From positions 20,236,309 to 20,300,308 of the forward strand of contig CM057228.1 in assembly GCA_029891385.1 (NCBI GenBank): a stretch of 64,000 nt of DNA, read 5' to 3'. The DNA comes from Erythroxylum novogranatense (lineage: Eukaryota; Streptophyta; Magnoliopsida; Malpighiales; Erythroxylaceae). Made by a program: the position numbers and the translations under genes. The notes under the pieces are model-generated. The model was given only the letters and a program-made list of their open reading frames with translations, ran no database searches and had not been told where the DNA came from. Positions within the stretch are counted from its first letter, which is position 1. Each line of letters begins with the position of its first letter. Shown here in pieces: positions 37,701 to 46,929 of the stretch.

Positions 37701-37909
37701 TAGACTTGTCTATATTTTGGATTGATATTGAGAAATGAAAGAAATATTGTGGTTTTAAATATTAGTGAATTGCATGTTGTGGTTTATTTTATTGATGCCA
37801 TGCGAGTGTTTAGTGATCGTTAGCGATCGTAGCAATTCCTTACTGTGGGATATGCGTCGGATCGACCCACGGGCGTCCCGTGCGTACCCTACGGAAAGGG
37901 GGCGCTACA
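34729..37909 (+). repeat. G2 3' LTR (3,181 bp)
   Basis: It is nearly identical to the 5' LTR over long stretches. It carries one 222-bp unit plus the expanded TCAGCTGA array (35665-36080), a CAG/GTAAGT donor at 35466, the GATTCTTG motif (36125-36180), the mini-exon (36706-36772) and the junction element (37433-37485). Differences from the 5' LTR cluster near the LTR start and around the array. Confidence 0.9.
35665..36080 (+). repeat. TCAGCTGA palindrome array, G2 3' LTR
   Basis: This is the same 16-bp unit array as in the 5' LTR, with one 222-bp unit followed by the expanded stretch. Confidence 0.88.
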
Positions 37910-37914
37910 TGTTT

Positions 37915-38420
37915 GAGGTGTGGCTCGATGGACCATCTGGTAAGGAACTGCCCAGAGACTTTGGGAGCCCAGTCTACTATGACTGGAAGATCGGGCAGCA
38001 ACACCACGGTGCAGCAGAGCCGTGGAGGTGGATCAGGGTGGAGAGACCGAGGCAGAGGCCGAGGCCGAGCAGAGGGGTCCGCAGTGAGGTCAAAGGGACC
38101 GAGCAGTAGACAACAGTCATAGGCCAGAGTCTATGCCATGACTCGGCAGGAGGCATATGATGCCCAGGATGTTGTTGCGAGTATGCTTCTGATTTCTGGT
38201 TTTGAAGCATATGCATTGTTGGATCCTGGATCCACTCATTCTTTCATTGCACCGCATTTAGCATGTAGACTGCATGGGATAGGCGGAGGTTCTGAGATGG
38301 GTTAGAGGTGAGTACACCTTTAGGTAGTACTGTTGTATTGGGAGAGGTCGTATAGGGTGTAAGGTTCGGATCGACCGAAAGCGATTCTGAAAAGTCTTGA
38401 TATGATCATTTTGCCTCTGA
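37915..38420 (+). pseudogene. G1 gag C-terminus and protease
   Basis: The segment resumes G1 gag exactly within the CCHC knuckle: the duplicated TGTTT supplies the first Cys, followed by RCGSMDHLVRNCP. An Arg/Gly-rich tail follows. The protease block (about 38130-38290) keeps DPGSTHSFI, the Tekay form of the aspartic protease active site. Frameshifts and stops lie around 38100 and 38280-38400, between protease and RT. Confidence 0.8.
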
Positions 38421-41347
38421 GGGAGATTGACGTGATTTTGGGGATGGACTGGTTGACTGCACATAGGGCTATCATGAACTGTTATACCAAGGAGGTTGTA
38501 TTGGAGTCTCCTGGACAGCCCAGGGTTGTTTTTCGAGGAGTTAGTCAGGCAGTGCCAGCGAGGATGATATCGTTCTTGAGTGCCCTGAGATTGATGCAGG
38601 GAGGTTGTGAGGCCTATCTGGCTCACGTAGTGGATTCCAGAGTCGAGCCGAGATTACAAGATGTTCCCGTAGTCAGGAAATTTCCAGATGTGTTTCCCGA
38701 GGAGTTACCGGGATTGCCGCCAGAGCGGGAGACAGAGTTTGAGATTTATCTCGTTCTCGGTACCGCCCCTATATCGATACCTTCGTATAGGATGGCACCG
38801 GTGGAACTGATGGATCTTAAGGCTCAATTGCAGGAGCTTCTGGATAAGGGGTTCATTAGACCGAGTGTTTCACCATGGGGAGCTCCGGTACTGTTTGTGA
38901 AGAAGAAGGACGGGACTCTGAGACTGTGTATCGATTATAGGCAGTTGAATCGGGTGACAGTGAAGAACAAGTATCCACTGCCTAGGATCGATGATCTATT
39001 TGATCAGTTACAGGGAGCTCAGGTGTTCACTAAGTTGGACCTGCGATCAGGTTACTATCAGTTGAGGATTGCAGAGGCCGATGTGCCTAAGCGTGCTTTC
39101 AGGAGCAGGTATGGGCATTTCGAGTTCTTAGTGATGCCGTTTGGGTTGATTAACGCCCCAACAGCCTTCATGGCTTTGATGAATAGAGTTTTTCAGCCCT
39201 ACTTGGATCGGTTTGTGATTGTATTTATTGATGATATTCTAGTTTATTCGAGGAGTAGACAGGAGCACGCTGAGCATTTGAGGATTGTGCTGTAGGTCAT
39301 GAGAGAGAGACAGTTGTTCGCCAAATTCACTAAGTGTCAATTTTGGCTTGATGAGATTGTATTTCTGGGGCACGTGGTATCCAGTGAGGGTATTCAAGTG
39401 GACCCTCATAAGATAGAGGCGGTTATGAGTTGGGAGATTCCGAGGAGTGTGCCAGAGTTGCGGAGTTTCCTAGGATTGACCAGATATTACCGGAGGTTCG
39501 TCGAGGGGCTTTCGTTGATCTCCGTCCCTTTGACGAAGCTATTGAGGAAGGATGTGCCGTTCAGTTGGTCTGAGGAGTGCCAGAAGAGCTTTGAGGAGCT
39601 GAAACATCGGTTGACGACTGCACCGGTGTTAGGCATTCCATCTAGGACTGGAGGCTTTGTGGTTTACAGTGATGCTTGGCATCAGGGACTGGGATGTGTA
39701 TTGATGCAGCATGGGAGAGTGATAGCTTATGCCTTGAGATAGTTGAGGTCTCATGAGGTGAATTATCCGGTTTATGACTTGGAGTTGGCCGCAGTTGTGT
39801 TCGATCTGAAGATCTGGAGATATTATCTGTATGGAGAGACGTTCCAGATCTTCACTGATCATAAGAGTTTGAGGTATCTGTTGAGTCAGAGAGAGCTTAA
39901 TCTGAGACAGAGGAGATGGATAGAGTTACTGAAGGACTATGACTGCACGATTGAGTATCATCCAGGGAAGGCCAATGTGGTGGTCGATGCACTGAGTAGG
40001 AGATCGCATGGTAGCTTATTTCGAGTTCGAGTTTCGAGGTTACCTGGTCTGATTCAGTTGAGAGCTCTTAATGTACAGATGGATTTGGGTCAAGATGGAG
40101 CTCTGATTGTTACTCTGAGGCTGAGGCCGATGTTGCATGATAGGATCCAGAGAGTTCAGGATCAAGACCCAGTGTTAGTGAGACTGAGTGAGAGAGTCTA
40201 GGCCGGTACTGATTCGGAGTTTGAGTTGAGAGATGGGACTTTATGGATGGGACAGAGACTGTATGTACCAGATGTTGATGAATTGAGACGGGAGATCCTA
40301 GAGGAGGCACATGTAGCTGCCTATGCTATGCATCTGGCACGACCAAGATGCATAATTCATCGAGACAAAGATTTCGGTGGCTGGTATGAAGAGGCAAGTG
40401 GCGAGTATGTTTCAGTGTCGATTTGTCGTGAGTTAAGGCGAGCATCGAGCTCCGATGGGAAGTTGCATTCGTTGCCCATTCCGGAGTGGAAATGGGAGCC
40501 AATTACCATGGATTTTGTGATGGGGTTGCCTAGGACACCGAGGCAGCATGATGCTATCTGGGTCACAGTGGACCGATTGACTAAATCGGCTTACTTCTTG
40601 CCAGTGAGGGAGAGCAATGCTCTCGATCAGTTGGCCCAGAAGTATGTAGCAGAGATTGTACATTTGCATGGGGTTTCGTTGTCGATAGTCTCAGACAGGG
40701 ATCCCAGGTTCACTTCGAGGTTGAATTTCAGTACAACGTTTCATCCTCAGACAGATGGACAGAGCGAGAGGACGATTAAGACTGTTGAGGACATGCTTCG
40801 GGCGTGTGTATTGGAGTTCAGAGGAGCATGGGATCAGTATTTGGCACTGATCGAGTTTGCTTACAACAACTAGTATCAGAGTAGTATTGGGATGGCACTG
40901 TATGAGGCCTTGTATGGGGGACCGTGTCGATCGCCATTGTATTGGGATGAAGAGGGTATGAGATCGATAGAGGGTCCCGAGCTGATTCAGGATATAGTGG
41001 ATAAGGTACAGTTGATCCGGAGTCGCATCAAGGCGGCTCAGGACAGACAGAAAAGCTATGTGGATCAGCATCGGCGAGAGATGGAGTACAATGTGGGTGA
41101 CAGAGTGTTTCTTCGGGTGTCTCCTTGGAAAGGAGTACTGAGGTTTGGCCGTAAGGGCAAGTTGAGCCCTCGGTATATTGGTCCGTATGAGATCCTTGAG
41201 AGGATAGGACCGTTGGCTTACAGATTGGCGTTACCGAGTGGGATGTCCCAGATGCATGACGTGTTTCATGTTAGTATGCTCCAGACGGCACCGTTCGGAC
41301 GGACGCATGTGATTCCGGCTCGGGAGATTGAGGTGGCGATGATTTGA
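38402..41347 (+). pseudogene. G1 pol: RT, RNase H and integrase in one frame with four TAG stops
   Basis: A single reading frame runs 2.9 kb, broken only by TAG at 39293-39295, 39740-39742, 40199-40201 and 40871-40873. The RT has [30 protein letters not shown] and the active site FIDDILVYS (about 39222). RNase H has [23 protein letters not shown] and TDHKSLRYL. Integrase has MDFVMGLP (first Asp), IVSDRDPRFTS (second Asp) and DGQSERTIKT (Glu). About a dozen residues between the last two blocks are missing, and one zinc-binding Cys seems lost. A GPY/F-type block GPYEILERIGPLAYRL lies near 41180. G2 has CAG at the first two stop positions, so these are Gln-to-stop changes. Confidence 0.9.
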
Positions 41348-41525
41348 GCTATGTCGAGGGCCGTGCAGATTATAGGATCACGGGTCAAGCGGTGAAAGCA
41401 GGGTGATTCCATTGGTGAAAGTCCTTTGGAAGAACCACTCTTCTGAGGAAGCTACATGGGAGACTGAGGAGCATATGAGGAGTCAGTATCCTCATTTATT
41501 CGATTGGACAGGTATTAAATTTCGA
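41345..41525 (+). pseudogene. G1 C-terminal chromodomain, frameshifted
   Basis: Just after integrase, two frames together give VQIIGSRVKR, LVKVLWKNHSSEEATWETEE and YPHLFDW. This is the short group II-type chromodomain of Tekay/Del elements (family knowledge). One frameshift lies near 41390. Confidence 0.72.
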
Positions 41526-41539
41526 GGACAAAATTTTTA

Positions 41540-41554
41540 TTAGGAGGGGTGAAT
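41540..41554 (+). promoter_or_regulatory. G1 polypurine tract
   Basis: TTAGGAGGGGTGAAT lies directly before the 3' LTR start at 41555, closely matching G2. Confidence 0.82.
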
Positions 41555-42055
41555 TGTAACATCCCGTTACTGTTAGCAAGGGCATTATGGTAATATTGGG
41601 ACGGACTGATAGGTTTCATTGCATTCACTGATTGAGCATGTTACTGGCCTCTAATTATATAGGAACAGGTTTATTGCATATGCATTTATTCATAGGTACA
41701 TGCATTCATGATTTTTCAGCATTTTAATTGAGAGTATGAATTGATTGGATTGTGAACTGGAAACTGACTGGATTATGATTGATTGAGAAATTAAGAGTAA
41801 GTGGGCTCGAATGACTGATTTAGAATTATTTAAGAGTGATTGGCTTTTGATACTGGCTTATAGGAAATTTTCGAGAAATTCGGGAGAAAATACCCGGACC
41901 AGAAATTTTCGAGTGACAGATCGATTGACTGTATAGTACTGAAAGAATTGTCCAATGGCAATGGAAAAAAATTAGAGTTATACTGTTAGGAAATAAAAAT
42001 GTTGAGCCATTGAAATTTATAGACTGAAAATTGAACTGATTTGGAGACTTATGTC

Positions 42056-42064
42056 TATAAATAG
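42056..42064 (+). promoter_or_regulatory. TATA box of the G1 3' LTR
   Basis: TATAAATAG is followed by a pyrimidine-rich stretch and a donor-like GGTAAGT 254 bp downstream. It is absent from the deleted 5' LTR. Confidence 0.65.
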
Positions 42065-42460
42065 CTTAGGTTTGAAATTGAGGATTTTTCCTAAGGCTTT
42101 ACCGTCTCTTCTCTTCTTCCTCCCATGGTGTTCTTCAATTTCTTCCATCGGTGAGGATTCTTCGATCTTTCCTTATGGTTTCTTTGCATTGTGCTAGGCT
42201 AACTTGTTATTGTGATTGATGAAGGTTGAGAAGGTTTGAGAGTGGTTTATCGTTGAGTTTGAAAGATTTTAGGGTTTATGGAGATTTGAGGGATTTGTGG
42301 AACTTGATCGTCGATTGGTAAGTATTTATGGCTTTAATGTTGTTATTAATGGTTGTTCCATGCATTTATGGCATTTATGGTGAAAGATTGAGTAGTTAGG
42401 GTGTTAAATGTTGAGCTTAAAGAGCATTAATGGAGAAAATCGATCGGAGAAGACGATCGG

Positions 42461-42656
42461 GCCTTCGCACGTCGCGACAAGCGCGCAGAAACGTGAGGGC
42501 TTCGTCGCGACGAATAATTAATTTATTCGTCGCAACGAACTCGGTTGGACGTCGTGACGAGCGTGGATTTGTGCGTTGCGACGAGCGGTCTCCACGTCGC
42601 GACGAACGAGCTTCCCACGTCGCGGCGAAGGGATGTAGGTTGCGCCGAGGGATAGA
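42461..42656. repeat. TCGCGA-centred palindrome array in the G1 3' LTR
   Basis: About seven diverged copies of a CGTCGCGACGAA-like unit are spaced 20-40 bp apart. GTCGCGAC at 42471-42478 and TTCGTCGCGACGAA at 42501-42514 are perfect palindromes. The array is CG-rich in AT-rich DNA. An 80-codon open frame through it has no protein signature. Confidence 0.82.
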
Positions 42657-43163
42657 AATTCTGAATGGATGAGTGTTAGTTTATTGGGCATAACTTATGG
42701 TATAGACCTCCAATTGAGGTAATTCCTGATTCGTTATGAACTAGGGAAAGAGGTCTACAATTGAGGATTTTTATGGAAGTTAGAATTTAATTTAAATGAT
42801 ATTGATTTATTGAGATTAAGGTCAATTATGGTAACTATAGTGACCTAAGTATTGAAGTGTGATAATTGGAGTTTTAATTGGGATTTTAATAGAGGTTTTG
42901 ATCCAATGAATAGGGAATTGTCATAGGAAGTATGAATTGAGGAAATTGAACTAAATTTTAGGATTGGATCAATTATGGTCGATCAATTGAGCGAAGAGTT
43001 AAAATGGGGCATAAGAGTTTTAAATTGGGCATAAGATATCAAAATTGGGTTTTAGCGCCGGGAAAATCGTGGACATACATTGTACATAATTTTATCGAGA
43101 CATATGCATTACTGAATCGGTTTATTGAGCATCTAGTAATGGGACTGTATTTAATTGTTATAG

Positions 43164-43230
43164 AGGCGCCGTTGGATCGTCATTCCACGGACATTGCTGG
43201 AACTTCCAGGCAGTAGCTCGGAAGTTACAG
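43164..43230 (+). promoter_or_regulatory. Candidate 67-nt leader mini-exon, G1 3' LTR
   Basis: It is preceded by TTGTTATAG and followed by GTGAGTAACC, with ACAG at the end. Length and borders are identical to the G2 copies. Confidence 0.55.
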
Positions 43231-43788
43231 GTGAGTAACCTAGTTGGTTTCTCAAATTCCTGATTGTCTAAATGCTCTATGTGAATTACTTGTCAATGTG
43301 AATTGCATGATTACTGAAATGTATATAATTGAATTTCATGCTTTTACTGTGTTGGATTGGACTACTGCATGACACTGAGAAATGCAATACTGGGCTTTTA
43401 TAGCCATACACTGAATTACTGAACACTGCATTACATACATAAATGCATGATCAGATAATGGATATGTGACCCAAGTTGCTATTATCACTGAAAAGAGCCT
43501 CGAGCTCTAACCTTTGTCTCGACCGGGCCTCGAGCCCGAGGGGAGAAAATCACTGACGCCCCCCCCGAATCTTGGTGAGCACTTGGGCACACCTTTGAAT
43601 AAGCGAAAAAGAGTCACATATGCATTGTACACATGAATGATTGTTTTGTGACGATTCTTGAATTACGTGATGACTGATTTCTGTAAATTGTTATTTGATC
43701 ATCGCAAACTGTTATAGGCTAACGCAAATTGTTATATACTAATTGTATCTCATTTGTGCGTCTTTGTCATAATCTGCGTAATGCATGA

Positions 43789-43842
43789 TTTGAGTGAACC
43801 ATTAATGATGGTTTCTCACTGAGTTCGCAAACTCACCCAAAA
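43789..43842 (+). promoter_or_regulatory. Candidate three-way-junction element, G1 3' LTR
   Basis: AACCAT/ATGGTT and GAGTT/AACTC hairpins lie inside a closing stem TTTGAGT/ACCCAAA (6 of 7 pairs). Confidence 0.45.
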
Positions 43843-44238
43843 TTGCAACCTATTTTTTTGGATCGATAGAGTAGACTCCTAGCTCCGGAGATAGTCTTTT
43901 CCTGCTGTGCGAGCGTGCTGGCAAGAGAAACGATGGCACACAGGGCGGTTAGCTGGGTTGGACTTTTGCGGATGACTTAGGATAGATGCTTGTATCAGTT
44001 TCCTTTTTGGTGTTGTATAGGGGACTGATAGACTTGTCTATTCTGATATTGGATGACTGTATCAAGATTATTTTGGATCTTAAAAATTTACTAATTTCTG
44101 ATATATTATGGTTTTAATTATTGCGATGCCATGTGGATTAGCAGTCGGATTTTTTGGTAGTGCACCTTTATCGTAGGATACATGTCGGAGTGACCTTCGG
44201 GCGTCCCGATGTGTACCCTACGGTAAGGGGGCGCTACA

Positions 44239-44838
44239 TGATGTACCTGGAAGAGGAAGGTGGGGCGTGTCAGGGACCGTTGGGACACTAGCCGTTGGAG
44301 GATTGGACGCCTCAGGAGCGGAGAGAGCCCCGAATCGCGAACCAGAAGGAGGAATTATGGAGGCACTGGGGGGTCAGGCCATGGAGGGGGTAGGGTTCCG
44401 GTGAGCTTGTCTTTGGACCTGCATCCAAGGTCCAAAGGAGGCGGGGTCGTCTGTGGGGGGAAGGGTGCCGGAGCTGTTGTCGGCCGGGTCAGATGGGTTC
44501 GGATGAGCGGGGGGAGGTGTCTGGGCATCCGAGGAGGTCGGGCTCAGTGAGCAAGCAGAGGAACCGTGGCCTACACGACCGCAGTGAAAGCAAATCTGTG
44601 GGAGACCTTCGTAGGCAACACGGATCACCTCGCCGTCCAGTTCAATCACCGAGCGGAGAGGGGAGCTGATGTCCAATGTTACTGCCACGCGGGCAAAGCG
44701 ACGGCGGTAAGCTTGAAGGGTCATCTCATCGATCTTCACGGTGCACCCCACGAGGTTGCCTAATGTGGTCAGGATGGACGGGTGGTAACGTGCAATAGGC
44801 AAATCTGGGAAGCGAACCCACGGTACGGCGTGGGTGAT
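44239..44838 (-). pseudogene. L1 ORF1 middle part with CCHC zinc knuckle
   Basis: ORF1 of plant L1s is an RNA-binding protein with a DUF4283-like domain followed by a zinc knuckle. From 44838 down the minus strand gives VPWVRFPDLPI, FARVAVTLDISSPL and EYEGLP-like (here AYEGLP), then the knuckle CFHCGRVGHGSSAC at about 44592-44551 with correct CCHC spacing. A Pro/Ser-rich tail follows and a stop occurs near 44374. The N-terminal half is at 54407-54944, and the frame joins in phase across the Athila element. 44239-44243 and 44834-44838 are target-site copies. Confidence 0.85.
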
Positions 44839-46278
44839 TGATTGGACCAAATTTATATTATAAATTAGGCCCGTTTTCTTTAGTAATTATGCATTTGTTG
44901 ACTCCTGATTTATGATTTTTATGCTTATTTTGGTCCCGCACATTGATTTTTGATAAATTGCACATTGTTAGTATTTTGTTGTCATTTGTCATTAATTTTG
45001 CATAATTTTATTGGGACAATTGATCTCGCGAATGGGTTGTATTTTGTAGGACCAAAGGAGTCAACATTCAACAAGTCAACACGCCGCGAGATTATTGGGC
45101 TGAACCAAACTCTCCATTCGCCGAGGCGAATTAATGGTATTTAATTCTTTTCGCATGATGACCATTCAACGTTATTTGTGCTTAACGAAGCCATTAGCCG
45201 CAATGAAAGTCGGATAATCCGCCTATATTTGGCAAAAGTTCCTTTATTCGACCCACCCGACGCATCCTATAAAACTTTGCCATTTAGGGCAAAAACAGAG
45301 CAACCGCATGAGTTTTCTTCTCTTCTTTCCTTCGCTTCTAATAGTTTTCGTTTTCTGTTTGTTTTGCATATTCGCCGCTTCAGAGACGACGCCTTGATCT
45401 CATTCATCTCTTCCATCGCTTTCTCATCTGCGTTACGTTCGTCGTTGGAAACATGAACCGAGGTGATCCTTCAACAATAAGATTTCATCCGGTACCATGG
45501 TCGCTAAGTGTACTATCTTCCGAAATGTAGCAATGGTTGGAGTTAAGTGAGCTAAACAAGGGGTGTCGATTATAGTTAGGATTTTGATTTGTATTTGCAA
45601 TGATCCGAGTTGGTATTTTGCAATGTATTTCGATTGAATCTTGCTATAGTTTAGTAGGATGTTAACTATGATCTATGGTATGGATGGATTTACATTGAAG
45701 TTTGTGCCAAATACATGAAGTCTCATGTATGTTAAGCAATTTGCATGAGTTGATTTAATCTACCTAGTTGTGTTTGGTTAAATTAATTTTGTGTTTATTT
45801 GATTAACTTTGTTGCATTAATCATTCCATAGCATACACTAAGGTTTTTAACTAATTTTAATTAATCGAGTTGATTAATTAATTTTGGACTTAACGAGTTG
45901 TTAAGGTTTAGCTTTCGAAATTTAGTGGATTTCAAACCTCGATATTATTTTGAGCGATGATGACCCGAGCTACATTTTCGTGGAGAGTTTTAGTAAGTTG
46001 ATTTCAAACTTGTTTAATTTCAATCGTTTATTTTCTAAAAATCCCAAAACATTTATTCTTACTTTGGCTTAGTTTAATTTTTAGTTAATCAAATCAAAAC
46101 CCTTTTTATTGCTTTAATTGCATGCATCATTCAAACATTAGGCTAGTCTAGAATCGGTTAGTACCTTTGGTTCCTCGAGAGTCTACCCGAGGTTGCATCT
46201 GTATTGCAATCCTTGGTATAAATTTTATTTGACCGGTTCCGAGGATCAATTTTAATATTGAACGATAGTCGACGATCA
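44839..46278 (+). repeat. Athila-type 5' LTR (1,440 bp)
   Basis: It contains a perfect dyad ATTCGCCgaGGCGAAT (45116-45131) and a TATA box TATAAAA (45268-45274). After the TATA box lies a short MNRGDPST-encoding stretch, also present in the 3' LTR. Confidence 0.9.
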
Positions 46279-46281
46279 AAT

Positions 46282-46301
46282 TGGCGTCGTTCTCGGGAAT
46301 C
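46282..46301 (+). promoter_or_regulatory. Athila-type primer-binding site, tRNA-Asp-like
   Basis: TGGCGTCGTTCTCGGGAATC starts 3 bp after the LTR. It resembles the Asp-tRNA primer site typical of Athila/Tat elements with a few mismatches. Confidence 0.75.
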
Positions 46302-46929
46302 AAATTAATTGGTTCTTTAGGTTAGCCGGTGTTTGTTTTGATTTTAATTTTTGTTGTTTGCATTTTATTTGCATTGCATAATTTCATTCTTAATTTATGT
46401 TACCTTAAGTGTTTTTAGTGTTAATTACATTTGTGATTTCATTACGCTTTGTTCTAAGTGTTTAGTCCGATTGTTTTGTTTATTGTGCTTAATTTTTAGT
46501 TAATTTCATTTGCTTGCTTTGATGCGTGCTTCTTGGGCGTGACGAGTTCATTGTTAAATCACAACGAAGTTCATCGATCACGCCGCAATGAAGTTCATAT
46601 ATTCGCCGCAGCGAAAGTTACAATTTTACTCGATTCGCCGCAAAGAAGTTCTTACACGTCGCAAGCGAACTGAGTGAATTGAAGCTTGTTATCATTGTCG
46701 TTTTAGTGAGCTATCTTAGGTGAACTTCTCTTGTGCATGCCCGTAGACTTAGGCTAGTTCATTTTCAACCTGAAATTGAGCGACACCTTGAACAACTTAG
46801 GAAAAACAAGAGAGCAAGAAAGACTTAGCACACTAGATCGACTAGAATCTGAGATGATTGAACAACAAGAATATCCGGTCACCCACCCGAAATGGAGATC
46901 ACGGTCTTAACGGTGACGAGAACGCGTAG
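46302..46929 (+). other. Athila-type leader with GCGA/TCGC motifs
   Basis: Non-coding leader. At 46555-46680 there are several CGCCGC...GCGAA motifs, including TTCGC CGCA GCGAA at 46602-46615. The start of gag may lie upstream of 46930, as in-frame ORF pieces occur from about 46830. Confidence 0.5.

Larger units (their letters stand above)
27268..37909 (+). mobile_element. Chromovirus G2 (Tekay/Del-type), inserted in G1 gag
   Basis: It begins TGTAGCATCCCG, ends GGGGGCGCTACA, and has an exact target duplication TGTTT (27263-27267 and 37910-37914). It is 10,642 bp. The LTRs (3,625 and 3,181 bp) are nearly identical outside a copy-number difference. Internal order is Met-tRNA primer site, gag, protease, RT, RNase H, integrase remnants, chromodomain remnant and polypurine tract. 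The internal part is only 3.8 kb and carries many frameshifts plus two deletions in integrase. It is therefore young by LTR similarity but non-autonomous. Confidence 0.9.
25747..44238 (+). mobile_element. Chromovirus G1 (Tekay/Del-type Ty3-gypsy), hosting G2
   Basis: The element begins TGTAACATCCCG and ends GGGGGCGCTACA, with an exact 5-bp target duplication TGATG (25742-25746 and 44239-44243). Removing G2 and its TSD leaves about 7.85 kb. Its order is a shortened 5' LTR, Met-tRNA primer site, gag with two zinc knuckles, protease, RT, RNase H, integrase, chromodomain, polypurine tract and 3' LTR. The order with integrase after RNase H plus a C-terminal chromodomain defines a chromovirus. The Met-tRNA primer and long LTR fit the Tekay/Del clade. 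Coding sequence is interrupted by stops and shifts. Confidence 0.9.
41555..44238 (+). repeat. G1 3' LTR (2,684 bp)
   Basis: It runs from TGTAACATCCCG to GGGGGCGCTACA. It carries a TATA box (42056), a GGTAAGT donor (42318), a TCGCGA-type palindrome array (42461-42656), a weak GATTCTTG-type motif (42690-42750), a 67-nt mini-exon (43164-43230) and a junction element (43789-43842). The TTTTTCAG acceptor of G2 and G3 reads TTTTTTGG here. Confidence 0.9.

Noticed and set aside
42430..42672. 80-codon Arg-rich open frame
   Set aside because: It lies within the TCGCGA palindrome array of the G1 LTR and has no protein signature.
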